Below are positions 61,434-64,000 of a DNA stretch of 64,000 nucleotides, in pieces. The position numbers were made by a program, and so were the translations under genes. How positions within the stretch are numbered: the stretch's first letter is position 1; the number at the start of each line of letters is the position of its first letter. The notes beneath the pieces are model-generated. The model did not search any database, was not told the DNA's origin, and worked only from the letters and a program-made list of their open reading frames with translations. The DNA comes from Apostichopus japonicus. Lineage: Eukaryota > Echinodermata > Holothuroidea > Aspidochirotida > Stichopodidae. The stretch is taken from assembly GCF_037975245.1 (NCBI RefSeq), contig NC_092580.1:19270501-19334500 (forward strand). Direction: 5' to 3'.

Positions 61434-61575
61434 CTAAATTTTCTTCGCTCCTCGCTTACCTGTCTCCCGAACCCTTAGCACCTCATTCTACCGTGCTTAG
61501 AATGAACTGGTAACCTTTTAACACTGCGCGCCCTCTATGACCGGCTCCTCATGCCCTTCTCATTCTACCATCCAA
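61434..61575 (+). repeat. copy of the ACCTGTCTCC dispersed repeat
   Basis: AAATTTTCTTCGCTCCTCGC then TTACCTGTCTCC, TTAGCACCTCATTCTACCGT, GGTAACCTTTTAACACTGCG and ATTCTACCATCC are closely similar in sequence and order to 28082-28198. The right-end GGAGACAGGT block was not found downstream, so this copy looks truncated. Confidence 0.6.
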
Positions 61576-64000
61576 AGTGCCAGCATCGTGCGTTTTTTGT
61601 CTGGTTTTTGCCCTGTTCGTTTTTTCATACACTTAGTGAATAATTTATCCAGATGGCATAGCAAAATAGCCTGAAAGGCAAGCAGATTGCTACGCAAACA
61701 GACCTTTGTAAAGATGTACATAACATGCTTTGTGCACAGAACCATATCAATTTTAATGCGTTATAAGAAACCAAGAATTCACAAATCTTCAATACTGATG
61801 AACAAAGTGTGAACGCATATTTTCCAGACAGCATGTCAAATTCAGTAGAATATTACTCAACCGTTGAAGGAAAGATACTCGGTCTCCTATTGTGGTCTGC
61901 CACAAGATTGCACGGAAAGGAGCAATAAAATATGAAATAAGGTGAAATAATTATATGTGTGAATATCACATCATGGTGTGATCAAGGTTAGGTGATATGG
62001 AGCTAATACCAAATTGAAAATGCAGATTTTAAGGTCTAGTAGTAGTATTGTATCTGTGGTGAAATTAAAACAACAGACAACTCCTTAATTCCTGCTGGAT
62101 CTTAATAGATAGACCTAGTAACATTTTGTGAGTACATATGCAAATAAAATTATGATATTCCCTAATTTCAGGAAAATTTAGCAATGCTTGTTATTCTCCA
62201 AAGTAATCACGCAGATCTATGTCAATGCGCTTCACAGACTGTGGTGAAATTGAATCCTGTTGGATCAGGCTTGTACAGAAATGTGTTCCATTAGATATCA
62301 ATCATGAGAACATATAACAGTATAACATTATAATATTCCGTAATCACGGGCAAAATGCCAGAGTTCTCACAATTCTCTTAAAGCAATCGCACATACATCA
62401 AATGCACTTCATGGAATGTAGTGAAATTTACGCAGAACCACTTTTGTCGGACCATATCAGCGTAATTGGACCATATGAGCTTAAATTATGTGCACCTATG
62501 TTCTCTACATACATATGAAAATTATAATATTCAGGACTAATCCTAAGTTTGGGGAAAAACGATGTTCACACTCAACGCTCTGAAAGTAATCAAACCGTAC
62601 ATCAAAGCATTTCATAGATTTCAATGGAATGTACAACACCATTCCAGCTGTATCATGACTATGTTCCAGTAGATACCTTCAAGGTTATTCTTCAAGTACA
62701 GACAAAAAATTTTTTTTTCTTTTGAATTCGAGCTATTCCTAATTTTGGGCAAAACCAATGTTATCATCCCCCAAAATGTTATCAAACTTACGTACATAAG
62801 TCATCGTAGAATGTGGTTAGAAATAAACAAACACCATATTCCTGCTGAATCATGTCTTGAGAGTTTTAGTATAAATTGTCAGCCCATATGCTCCACATAC
62901 ATACAAAATTATGATATTTTCCCCATTTTTTGCAAAAGCAATGAGCATTATTCTCTGAAAACATAATCAAACATATAATCAAAAAATGCACTTGATAGAG
63001 AATAATTACTACACCGTCATGTAGGAAGAACTCACGTCTAGCTGCGCACTCCCATTTTGTGAAAGCTCGGAGTTTCTATTTTACAACCGTCAAATTTAGG
63101 ATGCTCCTGTGATCAATCAAGTGTTATGCGACCTTCGGTAGTCTCCCATTTCTTCCATTGATGAAAAAACTCATCATATCTTTCAGAATTAATTTTTCCA
63201 GAAGCTCAAAAGCTAGTTAGCAGTGGCTTTTTATGAAAAGCTATTTCTTTTTACTATTATTAAAAAAAATTACCCAAATTTAAGAGATTCTTTATGGAAA
63301 ATTGAGTATGCCCAAGTACAGTTACAGTTCTTTCAGTGAAGTTTCGTTGTGCAGCAATTATTTGAACTTTTACCGTGAGAAACAATTGCAAGCAGAATCA
63401 AGAATCGGAATCGATTTTTGAAGATTCAAGATTCTCTGAATGAAAGCGACTCATCTTTTCATTCGAAAACAGTTGGTTTGACATGTTGCATTCAAGCTAT
63501 TCAACCAATGTAAAGACAAGGTTCTTTGCACTTTTTCTTTCTTTCTCTGTTTACAAAATGAATTGATAAAATTATGTAGCTGTTATGTCAGTGCTTTTAA
63601 GCTCCTTGTCGGCATCTTCAATTGATGCTTTAATCCTTGTTTTATTATTAATGGCAGCTGATTAAAGTTGTTTGCATCATTTGTGGATGCATTAGTGGAT
63701 GGGTTATGATACCGTTTTCCTACTTCGGCCTCCTATCAGCATCTCTGATGTGTACGTTTTTTTCGTGCACACAAATTATCATTTTGAAGTACGTGACTCT
63801 TTGTATACATAATGCAGTTTACCCCAGTTACTCTCAGCTGCTGTAGAAACAGCTATTAATCCTGTCAGCGTATTATAGTTTCAAGAATCTTGGTACAAAT
63901 TTCACAAATCAGTGGAAAATATCTTCAAAAACATTTACTAGGGAGACCTCTAAAGTTTTTGCTGTGTTCAAAAATAAAACAAAACTTTTAGCAAACTGCT

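Larger units (their letters stand above)
54964..64000 (+). other. CELSR intron 4, visible 9037 bp (continues past window)
   Basis: It begins GTAAGA. AT-rich, with a four-copy tandem repeat at 55737-56250, a C/T-rich stretch at 59821-59960, a dispersed repeat copy at 61434-61575 and a G-rich patch at about 58100-58140. I searched the translated frames for a laminin-G continuation (GLLLYNG-type motif) and saw none. I see no other gene. Confidence 0.65.

Overview
The window is animal genomic DNA. It holds the 5' part of one large gene on the + strand, a CELSR/Flamingo (Starry night) seven-pass adhesion cadherin. Four exons can be read: 6778-9667, 15022-15786, 40679-41311 and 54738-54963. All have GT...AG borders and join without a break into one open frame of 1504 codons plus two bases. 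The joined protein has a signal peptide, a cysteine-containing N-terminal region ending in a furin-type site, nine cadherin repeats, the membrane-adjacent-type domain that follows them in CELSR proteins, three EGF-like domains and the start of the first laminin-G domain. The rest of the receptor (remaining LamG/EGF, hormone-receptor, GAIN/GPS and seven-helix parts) must lie beyond position 64000.

Layout: 1-5.3 kb is a repeat-rich upstream region. It holds several short non-autonomous DNA transposons, two with clear 8-bp target duplications of hAT type, a tRNA-derived SINE fragment, long poly-G runs and a 123-bp pure pyrimidine tract. 5.3-6.8 kb is AT-rich upstream/5'-UTR sequence. Intron 1 (5.4 kb) contains another hAT-type element and a fold-back element. 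Intron 2 (24.9 kb) is mostly plain AT-rich DNA with a 31-copy 29-bp minisatellite, several small tandem repeats and a palindromic octamer cluster. Intron 3 (13.4 kb) and the visible part of intron 4 (9.0 kb) carry copies of a dispersed repeat whose ends read ACCTGTCTCC/GGAGACAGGT.

The organism is a metazoan. The long AT-rich introns, the repeat types and the well conserved but clearly non-vertebrate CELSR sequence fit an invertebrate, perhaps an echinoderm such as a sea cucumber. That placement is a guess and is not established by the sequence. I found no second protein-coding gene, no functional tRNA or rRNA gene, and nothing that looks like an undescribed multi-gene system. The most informative observations are the transposon insertions with an internal 'empty site' copy, the structured minisatellite, and features of the CELSR N-terminus and start codon.
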